In this document: piece after piece, positions 18,201 to 24,604 of the stretch
Position numbering within the stretch: position 1 is the first letter of the stretch
Layout of the letters: the number at the start of each line of letters is the position of its first letter
DNA from: Streptomyces sp. DI166
Lineage (GTDB): Bacteria > Actinomycetota > Actinomycetes > Streptomycetales > Streptomycetaceae
Length of the DNA: 38,914 bases
NCBI RefSeq assembly: GCF_900091315.1
Contig: NZ_FLSP01000083.1
Span: forward strand, 1 to 38,914
Direction of reading: 5' to 3'
Made by a program: the position numbers and the translations under genes
Notes under the pieces: generated by a model
Databases searched by the model: none
What the model saw: only the letters and a program-made list of their open reading frames with translations
What the model was told of the DNA's origin: nothing

Positions 18201-18810
18201 GGTCCGGGTCACGGTCACGAACAAGGACACCCGCAAGTCCTCCCTCACGGCCACGGAGAACCACCCGTTCTGGGTCCGCAACACGGGCAAGTGGACAAAG
18301 GCAGCAGACCTGAAGCCCGGCCAGTGGCTACGCACATCGGCGGGCACGTACGTGCAGGCCGAGACGGTCGAGAAGAGCACCCGGAAGACGAGGGTGCACA
18401 ATCTGAGCGTCGCGGATCTGCGGACGTATTTTGTACTGGCGGGCGAGACACCAGTACTCGTTCACAATGCAAATTGTCCGAACCCTGGAACGAAGTTCGA
18501 TGTCCCGAATGAGGCTGGCGTCTACACCATTCACCTAAATGATGGAACCAAGTATGTTGGCAGTAGCGTTGACAGCATGCGGACTCGGGTGAACAAGTCC
18601 ATGAGGTCGAAGCATGCGGTGAGGAAAGCCGGATATAGTGCCGACGATGTCGTGAACGTCACTTGGATTCCTCTCCCCTCCGGGATTGGAGCTGTAGGTG
18701 CACGCAGAGTTGAGCAGACAGTCATGGATGGATTGACATCGCAGGGTGTAAGGCTCTTGAACCGGAGAAATCCAGAGATCGAACTTCCAATCGGCGGATA
18801 CCTGCCCTAA
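12292..18810 (+). CDS. Secreted RHS/YD-repeat polymorphic toxin with HINT domain and GIY-YIG nuclease tip
   Basis: The 2172-residue protein starts at ATG 12292. Residues 1 to ~27 are a signal peptide. A 9-residue repeat (GAASETSGN type) occupies ~70-112. From ~280 to 1840 there are many YD repeats (for example YDRDGNL, YDKVGN), forming the RHS shell. A golvesin-like domain (LDNSDAG...) is embedded at ~1165-1300. The RHS core motif FRDYNPGLNQFLSRD lies near 1745. A HINT domain begins at Cys1912 (SFVPGTRVLMADG), includes ENHPFW and ends at VHN2059. The tip (2060-2172) has GIY-YIG features: GVY 2076-2078, YVG 2088-2090, Arg2097/2099, Glu2141 and Asn2157. It probably cuts DNA in rival cells after self-release. 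Base composition drops sharply from ~18430. Confidence 0.93.
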   Translation: MFSRRSRSPSPLVLLLTCCVLTTLLGAHAPARETSRAGVPAPNWRAEPGRHPGRLLPSEDALPHRPRPASGSRAASETSGNGAASETSGNGTASEASGNGAASEASGERAASEQPPRGVTYFAPAAPRRLVPGARTRVRVTVTDTAQQAWPARDIALGVRWYRADGTEYAYGKGERPVDRLTALPEDLAPGESAELRAVVRAPDLPRTRGSLFLTWDLYDRAARRWLSEAEPPAGPVPQARERVVVERAGSDRLGLERFYQYTRAEAGAGAAVAVNAANGNAATSWNLFAHPSLGPAAFLRLTHNTQDASDTVAGPGWSLSASTLTRLGSPLHFETGQNIGIGFPDSVRMIDGDGTSHTFRLDRHGSDNPRDWDYAHPAGVHFHLQRSSGPPDRRWVFTRPDRTQFHFSAEGRPTAVVDGNGNTLRFHYEQDDLAAEPRLRRVTDASGRRVLTLAYGEGGRLASVTDVHGRRVEFSYGEGGLLGRVTDAAGSPAARSMGFRYDDSGRLTSITDPNGGRTGLGYEPRRQEPRTAGHGRVTTLTDRMGGTTRIDRSEHGRLITVTDASGERTAFRLDAFGRAVVSTNAKGERTRLAWDADNNVRRLQEPSGAVTTWRYDPRTGYPLEITGPEENAKDPEDRASTGLTYRTFLRGHVADLVEKVSPEGRRWTFGVDGHGNVVSVTDPRGNTGGDAAPKAQGPRKAPYTSYSVYDKRGRLLESTDPRGHSTRFAEYGPTGQPARVTDALGHTTRFRYDAVGAVTAVTDAKGRTSSYEYDLLGRPLGAVLPRDLAAEDPEDRWVRVPAPAYDGNDNVVRATDPNGAVTRAAYNAADRPVSVVDPPNSDDGGPERTTRYSYDKVGNRIAETTPRGHRTVFAYDELHRLIETTDPLRGRTTYVYDRAGDVLSVTRPRSNDRRARVPDQRFTYDLAHRITAVTDAEGNTVRNGYDRDGNLVSVTDQCGATTETTLDAAGAPVQIRAPHRLGDERRFECACPPGRKCELPEERIEYRITRYAYDEAGNRTKIFTPRSVAENKKTLAQETVYDPLNRVAEQVLPYDPDDPGLPKPHRVRHVYDEVGDLMEVHNPPSGTSGRPSVTRYTYFDDGLLRRSTDPWQIRTDYAYDKVGNQLSRTLTGDGGGTRRTMSWRYHPDGSLAEHRDTGTPAGRETVLLDNSDAGRTEAAGRWAEEPSGSDGFGLDFRTHPAEDRSASFTWKLAAPSDGTYRVLARWPRHEKGGRAEFAVPHEGGRAVVPVDQGEGSGEWRELGRFRFEAGKEYGVAVSGAEDAPGKLVLADAVELVKVEETREGREDAREYHYAYDPDGLVTRITEGAPSSPSRTWEVGNDPLGRPSAVEERDGGGGPPRRATFAYDPDGNLLEHRVTAAGRDPESSRYTYNTLGLVEEALTEGPSTDGEAKKTTFTWWPTGRLKRQTKDNGNTVDHWHYLDGALSVQEEKKEGGGELVSRHEIDYDPDGNRTRDASVKMDADDHGDTLDTVATYRYDARNRSIEVKKTGEGPDRTETYRYDPNNNVVQQRIGETETTFDYDRDRLLSSTSAGAKSSYLYDVYGRLSQVTAGGKPAQQNVYDGFDRLIETRSGSGRAQVVAEHEYDAFDRRTSTSVSGGGERRATDFHYLGLGGQLLSEEKDGKLSRTYQYGPAGERLSQVTFDTEGTKDPETVFFGYGPHNDVEHITDDKGNTKATYGYTAYGQADKAAFTGVDKPSVVDPTSEPFNFYRFNSRRWDGGSGTYDMGFRDYNPGLNQFLSRDMYNGALADLDLATDPWTQNRYGFAGGNPISNVELDGHLFGMSWSELAHSVLDVAGMIPGVGEIADVANGLLYLAEGNYVEAGLSLASAIPVAGNAIGAARIARKAGKQVDEALDGGAALNKAERTESAVPDTPPTKEKTPEPAPQPKGCPSPSSFVPGTRVLMADGTTKPIEKIHKGDRVLAANPDDSEPRPREVTRPITSKGEKKLVRVTVTNKDTRKSSLTATENHPFWVRNTGKWTKAADLKPGQWLRTSAGTYVQAETVEKSTRKTRVHNLSVADLRTYFVLAGETPVLVHNANCPNPGTKFDVPNEAGVYTIHLNDGTKYVGSSVDSMRTRVNKSMRSKHAVRKAGYSADDVVNVTWIPLPSGIGAVGARRVEQTVMDGLTSQGVRLLNRRNPEIELPIGGYLP
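12504..12630 (+). repeat. 27-bp tandem repeats in the RHS gene encoding a Ser/Gly/Ala linker
   Basis: About four copies of a 27-bp unit (GCGGCAAGCGAGACCTCCGG plus GAACGGC) encode the 9-residue unit GAASETSGN and variants. Unit length keeps the frame, so this flexible linker after the signal peptide can change length without breaking the protein. Confidence 0.88.
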
Positions 18811-18829
18811 GTCTCTACTGGAGTTTGTG

Positions 18830-19267
18830 ATGGGAACCTGGGGCTCGGGCCCGTTCGACAGCGACACCGCAGAAGACTTCCTCGATGAGCTCGAAAAACA
18901 GCTCGCACCGCAGCGTCTGGAAGTCGTTGAGCGTACGTTCCGTGCTGCCATTGAGGCGAGCGGAAGTTCAACCTCCTCTGTGCTGCCTGAGGAAGTAATG
19001 GCTGCTGCCGCTGTGGTCGCGGCCAATGTTCCAGCCGGGCGTTCCTTGGCTTGGAACGAAGAATATCCGAGCATCACGGAATGGTTGGCGAAGCCCATTA
19101 CGCCTCCCCTGGCCTCGTCTGCGATTCAGGCGCTGGAATTGACATTGCCCGCAGATGGCTGGTTCTGGAGGAGCTGGGTCGACGCTGGCGAAAGGGAAGA
19201 GGCTCAGGCCGCGATCGACAGTTTGAGAGCTGTATTGCGGCCCGTCAGCGAGGACGATTCTTGGTAG
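18830..19267 (+). CDS. DUF4259-family protein, probable immunity protein for the GIY-YIG toxin
   Basis: The 145-residue product starts at ATG 18830, 6 nt after GGAG; a GTG at 18827 is too close. The N-terminus MGTWGSGPFDSDTAEDFLDEL is the hallmark of DUF4259, whose members begin MG-x-WG-x-G-x-FDxDxAxDF. It contains no signal peptide or membrane helix, so it is cytoplasmic. It lies 19 bp after the toxin gene and shares its low GC and mixed third-base use, unlike the genes on either side. In polymorphic toxin loci the gene directly after the toxin tip is normally its immunity gene; that role is inferred from position and composition, not from a known structure. Confidence 0.82.
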   Translation: MGTWGSGPFDSDTAEDFLDELEKQLAPQRLEVVERTFRAAIEASGSSTSSVLPEEVMAAAAVVAANVPAGRSLAWNEEYPSITEWLAKPITPPLASSAIQALELTLPADGWFWRSWVDAGEREEAQAAIDSLRAVLRPVSEDDSW

Positions 19268-19555
19268 CCTCCTGACCGATATCGCCCCGAGCTGCAACTG
19301 CATGCGAGGAGCCCCACGGAAGCGTGATTCGGTGGCGCTCCTTGGCGGTTCGATGCAGCGGCAACGTCAGCGACGACGGCTGCGGCGGGACCCCGCCCCC
19401 CGGGCAGGCCAACGGGCCCAAGATCCCGACAATGGCGGCGAGGATCGGCGCACGCGCGTTCGGAGATCGGTTCCGTGGGGTGAAGCCCCCTGTCAGCACG
19501 GATCGGCCCCCGTATGCTGGCCTTGGTAGTCACATCCCGGCCCGTGGAGGTCCCG
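19268..19555. other. Intergenic stretch between the toxin locus and the PIN-domain pair
   Basis: I find no gene here; the short open frames have no ribosome binding sites. GC rises back to the chromosomal level within it, so the border of the acquired low-GC segment is near 19270-19300. A -10-like TATGCT at 19513-19518 may start the following two-gene operon. Confidence 0.5.
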
Positions 19556-19753
19556 ATGAGCACACCTGACGGGGAGTACTTCGGCTACCCACCGCTTCGG
19601 CCCCGCGTTTCGGTCGAGGAGTTGCTGGCCGCGAAGAACACCCAGCCGATCCGGTCCCTGGACGACCTCGCCGCCGACACCTTCGAGTCGGATCAGGAGC
19701 TGGAGGAGTTCCTGGCCTTCACGTACGCCGAGCGTCACCGCGACGTCGCCTGA
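19556..19753 (+). CDS. Small acidic protein, probable antitoxin partner of the PIN protein
   Basis: The 65-residue product starts at ATG 19556, with GGAGG (19546-19550) 5 nt upstream. It is acidic and mostly helical in its second half (SLDDLAADTFESDQELEEFLAFTYAERHRD). It shows no obvious AbrB, Phd or ribbon-helix-helix DNA-binding domain, which most VapB antitoxins have. The stop is 9 bp before the PIN gene. Position and size point to the antitoxin of a type II pair. The pattern SxDDLAAxxFES(D)xELxxFLAxTYxxR is familiar from actinobacterial genes beside PIN genes, but I cannot name the family. Confidence 0.75.
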   Translation: MSTPDGEYFGYPPLRPRVSVEELLAAKNTQPIRSLDDLAADTFESDQELEEFLAFTYAERHRDVA

Positions 19754-19762
19754 GCCGTCCCC

Positions 19763-20167
19763 GTGCAACCCGTCATCCTGGACACTGACGTCGCCTCGCT
19801 GTCCCACAAGCGCAAGCTCACCGGCCCGCTCGCCACCAGGCTGATCGGTCGCAAGCCGCTGATCACCTTCGTGACCTTCGGCGAACTGACCAAGTGGACC
19901 GAGATCCGCCACTGGGGCACCCGCAGCCGCCAGGAACTCGCGGATTGGCTCTCCGGCATCCCGATCCTGCCCGGCGACGAAGCCGTCGCCGCGACCTGGG
20001 GCCGCTTGTCAGCCGCGGGCATCCAGCGCGGACGCCCACGGCCGATCAACGACATGTGGATCGCGGCTTGTGCTCTCACCTACGACCTGCCGCTGGCCAC
20101 GCTCAACCTCAAGGACTACGAGGACTTCCAAGTCCACCACGGTCTGCGCCTCCTCGGCACGGAGTAG
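19763..20167 (+). CDS. PIN-domain ribonuclease toxin (VapC-like)
   Basis: The 134-residue product starts at GTG 19763, 9 bp after the small gene, with no clear ribosome site of its own, so it is likely translated by coupling. The PIN fold is complete: VILDTDVAS (Asp7, with Asp9), FGELTKW (Glu41), NDMWIAA (Asp97) and LPLATLNLKDYEDF (Asp118). These acidic residues bind Mg2+ for cleavage of tRNA or other RNA, as in VapC toxins. Length is standard. With the preceding gene it forms a toxin-antitoxin pair beside the polymorphic toxin locus, consistent with an accessory defence or stabilisation segment. Confidence 0.92.
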   Translation: MQPVILDTDVASLSHKRKLTGPLATRLIGRKPLITFVTFGELTKWTEIRHWGTRSRQELADWLSGIPILPGDEAVAATWGRLSAAGIQRGRPRPINDMWIAACALTYDLPLATLNLKDYEDFQVHHGLRLLGTE

Positions 20168-20322
20168 CTGCCGGCGAGCCCGACCGACATGATCAGCAAT
20201 GTGGCGACAATGCCGGGTTTCTGAGCACGGCGTGCGAGCCCAAGGCCCCAATCAGGTGACCCCCAACTCTCCCCGGAGTAACCCAAGCCGCCCCACACGC
20301 CGACCTGTGCTCTCGTTCAAGT

Positions 20323-21420
20323 ATGGCCAGGAGACGTGTCGCTGCCTTTGTCAGCGTGTTCAGTTGTGCCGCCCTGTTCGTGGGCGGGCTCGCGGGAGTC
20401 GCCGTAGGAAAAGGCCACGACGGCCTCCCCCTCCCCGGATACGGCGCCGCAGTCGTCGACGCCGCGCACCGGCAGGTGTTCGTCAGTGGAGGTTCCGGAG
20501 GACAGGGCATCGCCGTTGCCGAGCTGTCGCACCGGGAGCGGGCCGGCAACCGGCACCGTCTGATCGAGAACCAGCCCGGTGCTCACGGCATGGTGCTCAG
20601 CGAGGACGGCCGTACCCTCTTCGTCGCTCTCTCCGCCGCAGACGCCGTCTCCGCCATCGACACCGCGACACACAAGGAGACCGCCCGTTACGCCGTCGCC
20701 GGGGGCAAGGAACACGTCTGTCCGACCCACCTCGCCCGCACCGGCACCCTCCTCTGGATCGGCTACGGATGCGAGGCCTGGGAAGGCGGGATCGCCCGCC
20801 TCGACACCGCCGCCGGGAAACCCGAGCTGGAGCTCGACCAGCACGGCAGCGCGGTCCGTTTCGAGCGGGCCCCCGCCCTCACCGCGACCGGCACCGTACT
20901 CGTGGCGAGTCAGCCGCATCTCAGCCCGGCCCGGCTCCTCGCCTACACCGTAGGAACGGACAAGACGCTGACCCTCGCCAAGGACGAGCGCCGCGGCGGC
21001 AGCAACCTCAATGACCTCGCGCTCACCCCGGACGGCACGCGACTGCTTACCGCGGCCGGTTCGGAGGACCGGGTCCTGGGGTTCACCACCCCCGCGCTCG
21101 GGGACAACGGCGCCTGGTACACCCGGCACAGCCCCGTAGCCGTGGCCCCGTCCCCGGACGGGACGCTCGTCGCCGTCGGCGTAGGCAGCGGCGGGCACAA
21201 GGGGAAGGAGGTCAGCGTCTATCCGCTGAACGGCAGCGAGCCGAAGTGGGCCGCGGGGCTGCCCTCCCACGAGCGGCTGCTGGACCGCGGGCTCGTCTGG
21301 CTTCCCGACCAGAGCGCCCTGGTCGCTGTCACCGTGCGCGACGACGACCCCGCCCCCCGGCTCCGTTTCCTGAAGCCGGGGCACGACGGGGGACCGGAGT
21401 GGCCGATCCCCGTCAGTTGA
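20323..21420 (+). CDS. Secreted YncE-like beta-propeller protein
   Basis: The 365-residue product starts at ATG 20323; no ribosome binding site is seen, so it may be leaderless or weakly translated. Residues 1-30 form a signal peptide (RRR start, AAFVSVFSCAALFVGGLAGVAVG core). The rest shows repeated propeller-blade segments: AAVVDAAHRQVFVSG, GMVLSEDGRTLFVALS, LALTPDGTRLLTAAG and VAPSPDGTLVAVGV, as in YncE/WD40-like proteins. No catalytic residues are evident. Such proteins bind partners or ligands outside the cell. It stands alone, facing convergently the lipoprotein gene with a 7-bp gap. Confidence 0.87.
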   Translation: MARRRVAAFVSVFSCAALFVGGLAGVAVGKGHDGLPLPGYGAAVVDAAHRQVFVSGGSGGQGIAVAELSHRERAGNRHRLIENQPGAHGMVLSEDGRTLFVALSAADAVSAIDTATHKETARYAVAGGKEHVCPTHLARTGTLLWIGYGCEAWEGGIARLDTAAGKPELELDQHGSAVRFERAPALTATGTVLVASQPHLSPARLLAYTVGTDKTLTLAKDERRGGSNLNDLALTPDGTRLLTAAGSEDRVLGFTTPALGDNGAWYTRHSPVAVAPSPDGTLVAVGVGSGGHKGKEVSVYPLNGSEPKWAAGLPSHERLLDRGLVWLPDQSALVAVTVRDDDPAPRLRFLKPGHDGGPEWPIPVS

Positions 21421-21427
21421 GTCCGCG

Positions 21428-21724
21428 TCAGGGCGCCGACTGCTCCAGCTCGTCCAGGCTCTCCTGGAGGTCGCCGAGGGAGTCCTCGATCTCCTTGCTG
21501 GCGACCTCGCGGGCGATCTTGTCCAGCTCCTTCTCGCTGAGCCCGTCACAGGCGCTGGGCCGGTCCTCGCCCATTTCCTTGCCGCTCTTCACGGCCTCGC
21601 TGACCTGCTCGGCCACCGCGGCCTTGCAGGCGGCCGGGTCGGCCTTGTCGTCGCTGCCGCACGCGGTGAGGCCCAGGGTTCCGACGGCGAGCAGGGCGGC
21701 GACGACGGCGGTACGGGTCTTCAA
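21428..21724 (-). CDS. Small lipoprotein of unknown function
   Basis: The 98-residue product starts at TTG 21724 (GGGGGA about 5 nt upstream). The signal peptide ends in a lipobox, LTAC (Cys22), so the mature protein is anchored to the outer face of the membrane. The ~75-residue mature part is highly charged and helical. It contains two more cysteines (AACKA and SACDG) and an acidic C-terminal helix (EIEDSLGDLQESLDELEQ). No domain is recognised. It is convergent with the propeller gene. Confidence 0.87.
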   Translation of the reverse strand: MKTRTAVVAALLAVGTLGLTACGSDDKADPAACKAAVAEQVSEAVKSGKEMGEDRPSACDGLSEKELDKIAREVASKEIEDSLGDLQESLDELEQSAP

Positions 21725-21834
21725 GATGTCCCCCAGAGATCAACAATGATGAGAGGGCATCATCCGTCATCACCCGCGTCTTTGAGCTCGCTGTGGCCGT
21801 CCTGTGACAGGAACCGTCCCGTTCGTCCCGTTCG

Positions 21835-22218
21835 TCACAGAGCGGGCAGTGCCTGCGCCAGCGCCGCCACCGCCGCCGACAGCGCGGTCACCGGCTCGGC
21901 GAAGGCCGCGAGGCGGTCCAGCGCGCGCCGGACCACGCCCGGTTCCGGCTCGGGTTCCGTCAGTTCCTCGCGCAGCCGGCGCAGTTCGGCGCGGGGGGTG
22001 TCCTGGTCGGGGAGGGCCGCCCGGTGTTCGTCCAGGAGGCGTTCCACCAGGGCCAGTCGGTCGTCGATCACCGTGCGCTGGTCGGCGGTGAGGGACTGGA
22101 AGGAGATCGCGCCGGCCGTGGCCCGTGCGCCGGGCCCCACGGCCTGGTTGGCGACCTGGCTCTGACCGCCGAACTGCTGCACGCCGTAGTTCGTCCCCTC
22201 GGGGGGCTGCTGGGACAT
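21835..22218 (-). CDS. 127-residue protein with the QxGGxSxVANQAVGxGAxAT motif
   Basis: The product starts at ATG 22218 with GAGGAAG 5 nt upstream. Its N-terminus (residues ~10-35) holds the motif GVQQFGGQSQVANQAVGPGA followed by RAT, which is nearly repeated at the C-terminal end of the membrane protein encoded just upstream. The middle is helical and charged (ADQRTVIDDRLALVERLLDEHRAAL...), probably a coiled coil, and the C-terminus is Ala-rich. It starts 46 bp after the membrane protein gene, in the same operon. No signal peptide is seen, so it is cytoplasmic. Function unknown; the shared motif suggests the two proteins bind the same partner or each other. Confidence 0.85.
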   Translation of the reverse strand: MSQQPPEGTNYGVQQFGGQSQVANQAVGPGARATAGAISFQSLTADQRTVIDDRLALVERLLDEHRAALPDQDTPRAELRRLREELTEPEPEPGVVRRALDRLAAFAEPVTALSAAVAALAQALPAL

Positions 22219-22264
22219 CCGGATCTTCCTCCTCGTGCGGTGCGGGACTCCCCCGGTTGGGGGG

Positions 22265-24502
22265 CTACTGCGGTGCGGGCGCGGTCGCCGAGGCCGTACC
22301 GGTCGTCGCCTGCGCGCCCTGGCCCACCGCCTGGTTGGCCACGACACTCACCCCGCCCGTCTGCAGCACACCGTGGTTGAGGATCGTCTGGGTCTGGGTG
22401 CGGAAGTCGGTGGTGTCCACCCCGTGCTCGTCCAGGAAGTCCCGTACGGCGGCCAGCGCGTGCCGGTCCAGCGCCGCGAACGCCCGCTCGGCGTCCACGC
22501 GCTGGAAGTGGTCCAGGTACTCCGCGCTCATCGCGTACTCCCGGATGCTCATGCGCGCCCCCCGGTCGAAGGCGGGGTCGGTCCGTGCCGCCGCCCGTTC
22601 CCGGCGCTGTCTGCGCGGCGCACCCCACTCCCGGAAGGCGTCGCGCAGTACGGCCCACGGGGCGCCGAACAGGGCCGCGCCACTGCCCCGCAGCGCGGTC
22701 AGCAGCACGCCCGCCCGGTGCGCGGGAGTGGGCGCGGAGGGCAGCGTGTCCACGCGGCGCAGGTCGGGCCGGAGCGGGGTGAGGACGTGGCGGTCGCAGT
22801 GCAGGTGCAGGGTCCTGCCCACGACCGCGATGTGCAGCAGCTGACTGGGCACCACCGCGCCGCCCCACAGCGGCAGATGCGCGGCCAGGCAGTGCCGCGG
22901 GGTGCCCTGCGGGTCGAGGGCGATCGCGCGTACGGCGTCGTCGGAGAGCCGGGTGACGGGGGCCCCGACCGGGGCGGGCAGCAGCAGCCGGTCCCCGGCG
23001 AGCCGCGTGCCGCTCACGAACACGCGGTCCTCGACCTCAAGGGCGGCGAGGCTGGGTCCGCCGTCGGCGGGCGGGCGTGCGGCGGCGTCCCGCAGCCGGG
23101 CGCGCAGCCGTTCCACCACCTCCCAGGTGTCGAAATCGGTGAGCGGGGCCCCGGGCCGCGCGGGCAGCAGAGGCAGGGACAGCGCCCACTGGGACTGCTG
23201 TACGCCCTGTCCGACGAAGGGGGAGAAGCCGCTGTAGACGGTGACGTTGCCGGACTGTGCCTCGGCCACGGCCCGTACCCCGGCCGCCGACCATGCCTCG
23301 GTGACCTCGGGGCCGCCGTCGGGGACGAAGTTCTCGCGTCGCAGCGAGTCCCGCAGCCGCCGGTCGGTGTCCAGCTCCGCCCGCGCCATGATCCAGTACG
23401 CCCAGCCCCCGCCGCCGAGCACGGCCAGCAGGGCGGGAACGCCTCCGGCGTAGGAGCCCGCCAGCCAGCTCCACACCCCCGAAAGCGGCAGCGCGGAGAG
23501 GAACAGGGCGAAGAGGATCCCGGCGAGCAGCACCCCGGCGCCGGTGCCGACGAGCCGGCGCAGGGCCGCCCCCGTGTCCACCGGCTCCCGTCCGCGCGCC
23601 GTCTGCCGCGGGGGACGGGAGGCGCCGGCCAGCGACCTGAGGGCGAAGCTGCCGTAGAGCAGCCACAGGGGGCCGAAGGCGGCTATCAGCAGGTAGATCA
23701 GGGCGAGCTGCCGGTCGCGGGCGCGGTGCAGGCGGCGGGCGGCCAGGCTGTGCCGGACCACGGGGACCAGGTCGACGCCGGGGGAGGGGGCTACGGCGCC
23801 CAGTTCGTCGCGCAGGACGTCCTCGACGACGCGGCGGGTGAACTCGGGGTCGGTGTAGGCGGCCGCGCACAGGTGGCGGGTGGTGTCCCCGGGGGCGGTG
23901 TCGCCGACGGCACCGCCGGGGGCCTCGAAGGCGGAGGGCGCCATGGTGCTGCTCCGTTCGCGGATACGGACACGGGACAGGGCCGTGCGGGCACCGGCGC
24001 CGCCGGGCACGGTGAGCAGACCCAGGGCCAGGCCGAGCAGGACGCCGAAGATGAGCCCGTCCACGACGAAGTTGACGATCACCAGGTTCGTCGGGGAGGC
24101 GAAGAAGCGCAGGGAGGAGTCGCCGTCGGTCTTGACCACGGCCCAGGACGTCACGGCCGCGATCAGGGAGAGCAGGACGCCCGAGCCGAGCGCGGCCAGC
24201 CAGCGCACCCCGGGCTGCGCGGTGGTCCGGATCAGCGGCCGGGGCGCGAGGACGACACCGGCGAGCAGGACGAGCAGGGCGGTGTTGCCCGCGAGGTAGA
24301 GCGGCTCGGCCAGCCCCTGCGAACTCGGTGACAGATCCCAGGTCGGCAGGTACAGGGAGCGGTGGATCACGAACGCCAGGGGCGTGTCCGGCTCGTACTC
24401 GTACAGCGGTTCCCGCATCCAGGGGCTGCCCAGCAGCACCAGGCCGGCGCCCAGCAGAGCGCTGCTCAGCCCCGCCCGCCCTAACCGTCCTGTGCGCCCC
24501 AT
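22265..24502 (-). CDS. Seven-helix membrane protein with large cytoplasmic domains, unknown function
   Basis: The 745-residue product starts at ATG 24502. Hydrophobic segments at ~10-27, 67-86, 101-123, 137-162, 267-290, 330-354 and ~362-385 suggest seven helices. Soluble stretches lie between helices four and five (~165-265) and after the last (~390-745). The large C-terminal part has no catalytic motif I recognise. The end (~705-745), ILNHGVLQTGGVSVVANQAV then GQGAQAT, closely matches the N-terminus of the next protein. Such glycine/asparagine-rich motifs often form a short beta-solenoid used for assembly in actinobacterial multi-domain proteins (inference). It forms a two-gene operon with the 127-residue protein. 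Confidence 0.85.
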   Translation of the reverse strand: MGRTGRLGRAGLSSALLGAGLVLLGSPWMREPLYEYEPDTPLAFVIHRSLYLPTWDLSPSSQGLAEPLYLAGNTALLVLLAGVVLAPRPLIRTTAQPGVRWLAALGSGVLLSLIAAVTSWAVVKTDGDSSLRFFASPTNLVIVNFVVDGLIFGVLLGLALGLLTVPGGAGARTALSRVRIRERSSTMAPSAFEAPGGAVGDTAPGDTTRHLCAAAYTDPEFTRRVVEDVLRDELGAVAPSPGVDLVPVVRHSLAARRLHRARDRQLALIYLLIAAFGPLWLLYGSFALRSLAGASRPPRQTARGREPVDTGAALRRLVGTGAGVLLAGILFALFLSALPLSGVWSWLAGSYAGGVPALLAVLGGGGWAYWIMARAELDTDRRLRDSLRRENFVPDGGPEVTEAWSAAGVRAVAEAQSGNVTVYSGFSPFVGQGVQQSQWALSLPLLPARPGAPLTDFDTWEVVERLRARLRDAAARPPADGGPSLAALEVEDRVFVSGTRLAGDRLLLPAPVGAPVTRLSDDAVRAIALDPQGTPRHCLAAHLPLWGGAVVPSQLLHIAVVGRTLHLHCDRHVLTPLRPDLRRVDTLPSAPTPAHRAGVLLTALRGSGAALFGAPWAVLRDAFREWGAPRRQRRERAAARTDPAFDRGARMSIREYAMSAEYLDHFQRVDAERAFAALDRHALAAVRDFLDEHGVDTTDFRTQTQTILNHGVLQTGGVSVVANQAVGQGAQATTGTASATAPAPQ

Positions 24503-24604
24503 GGGAACCCCCGAGTAACAGCCGGTCGCTGCACTGTACGGAGTCGAACGGCCGTGCGCCAGAGTGGAGTTGAGACTTCCGGGGGTCCTTACTGTCCCTG
24601 TCTG

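Noticed and set aside
22235..24331. Plus-strand open frame of 698 codons opposite the membrane protein gene
   Set aside because: Gly/Gln/Arg-rich without domains; the minus frame has seven membrane helices and a ribosome site.
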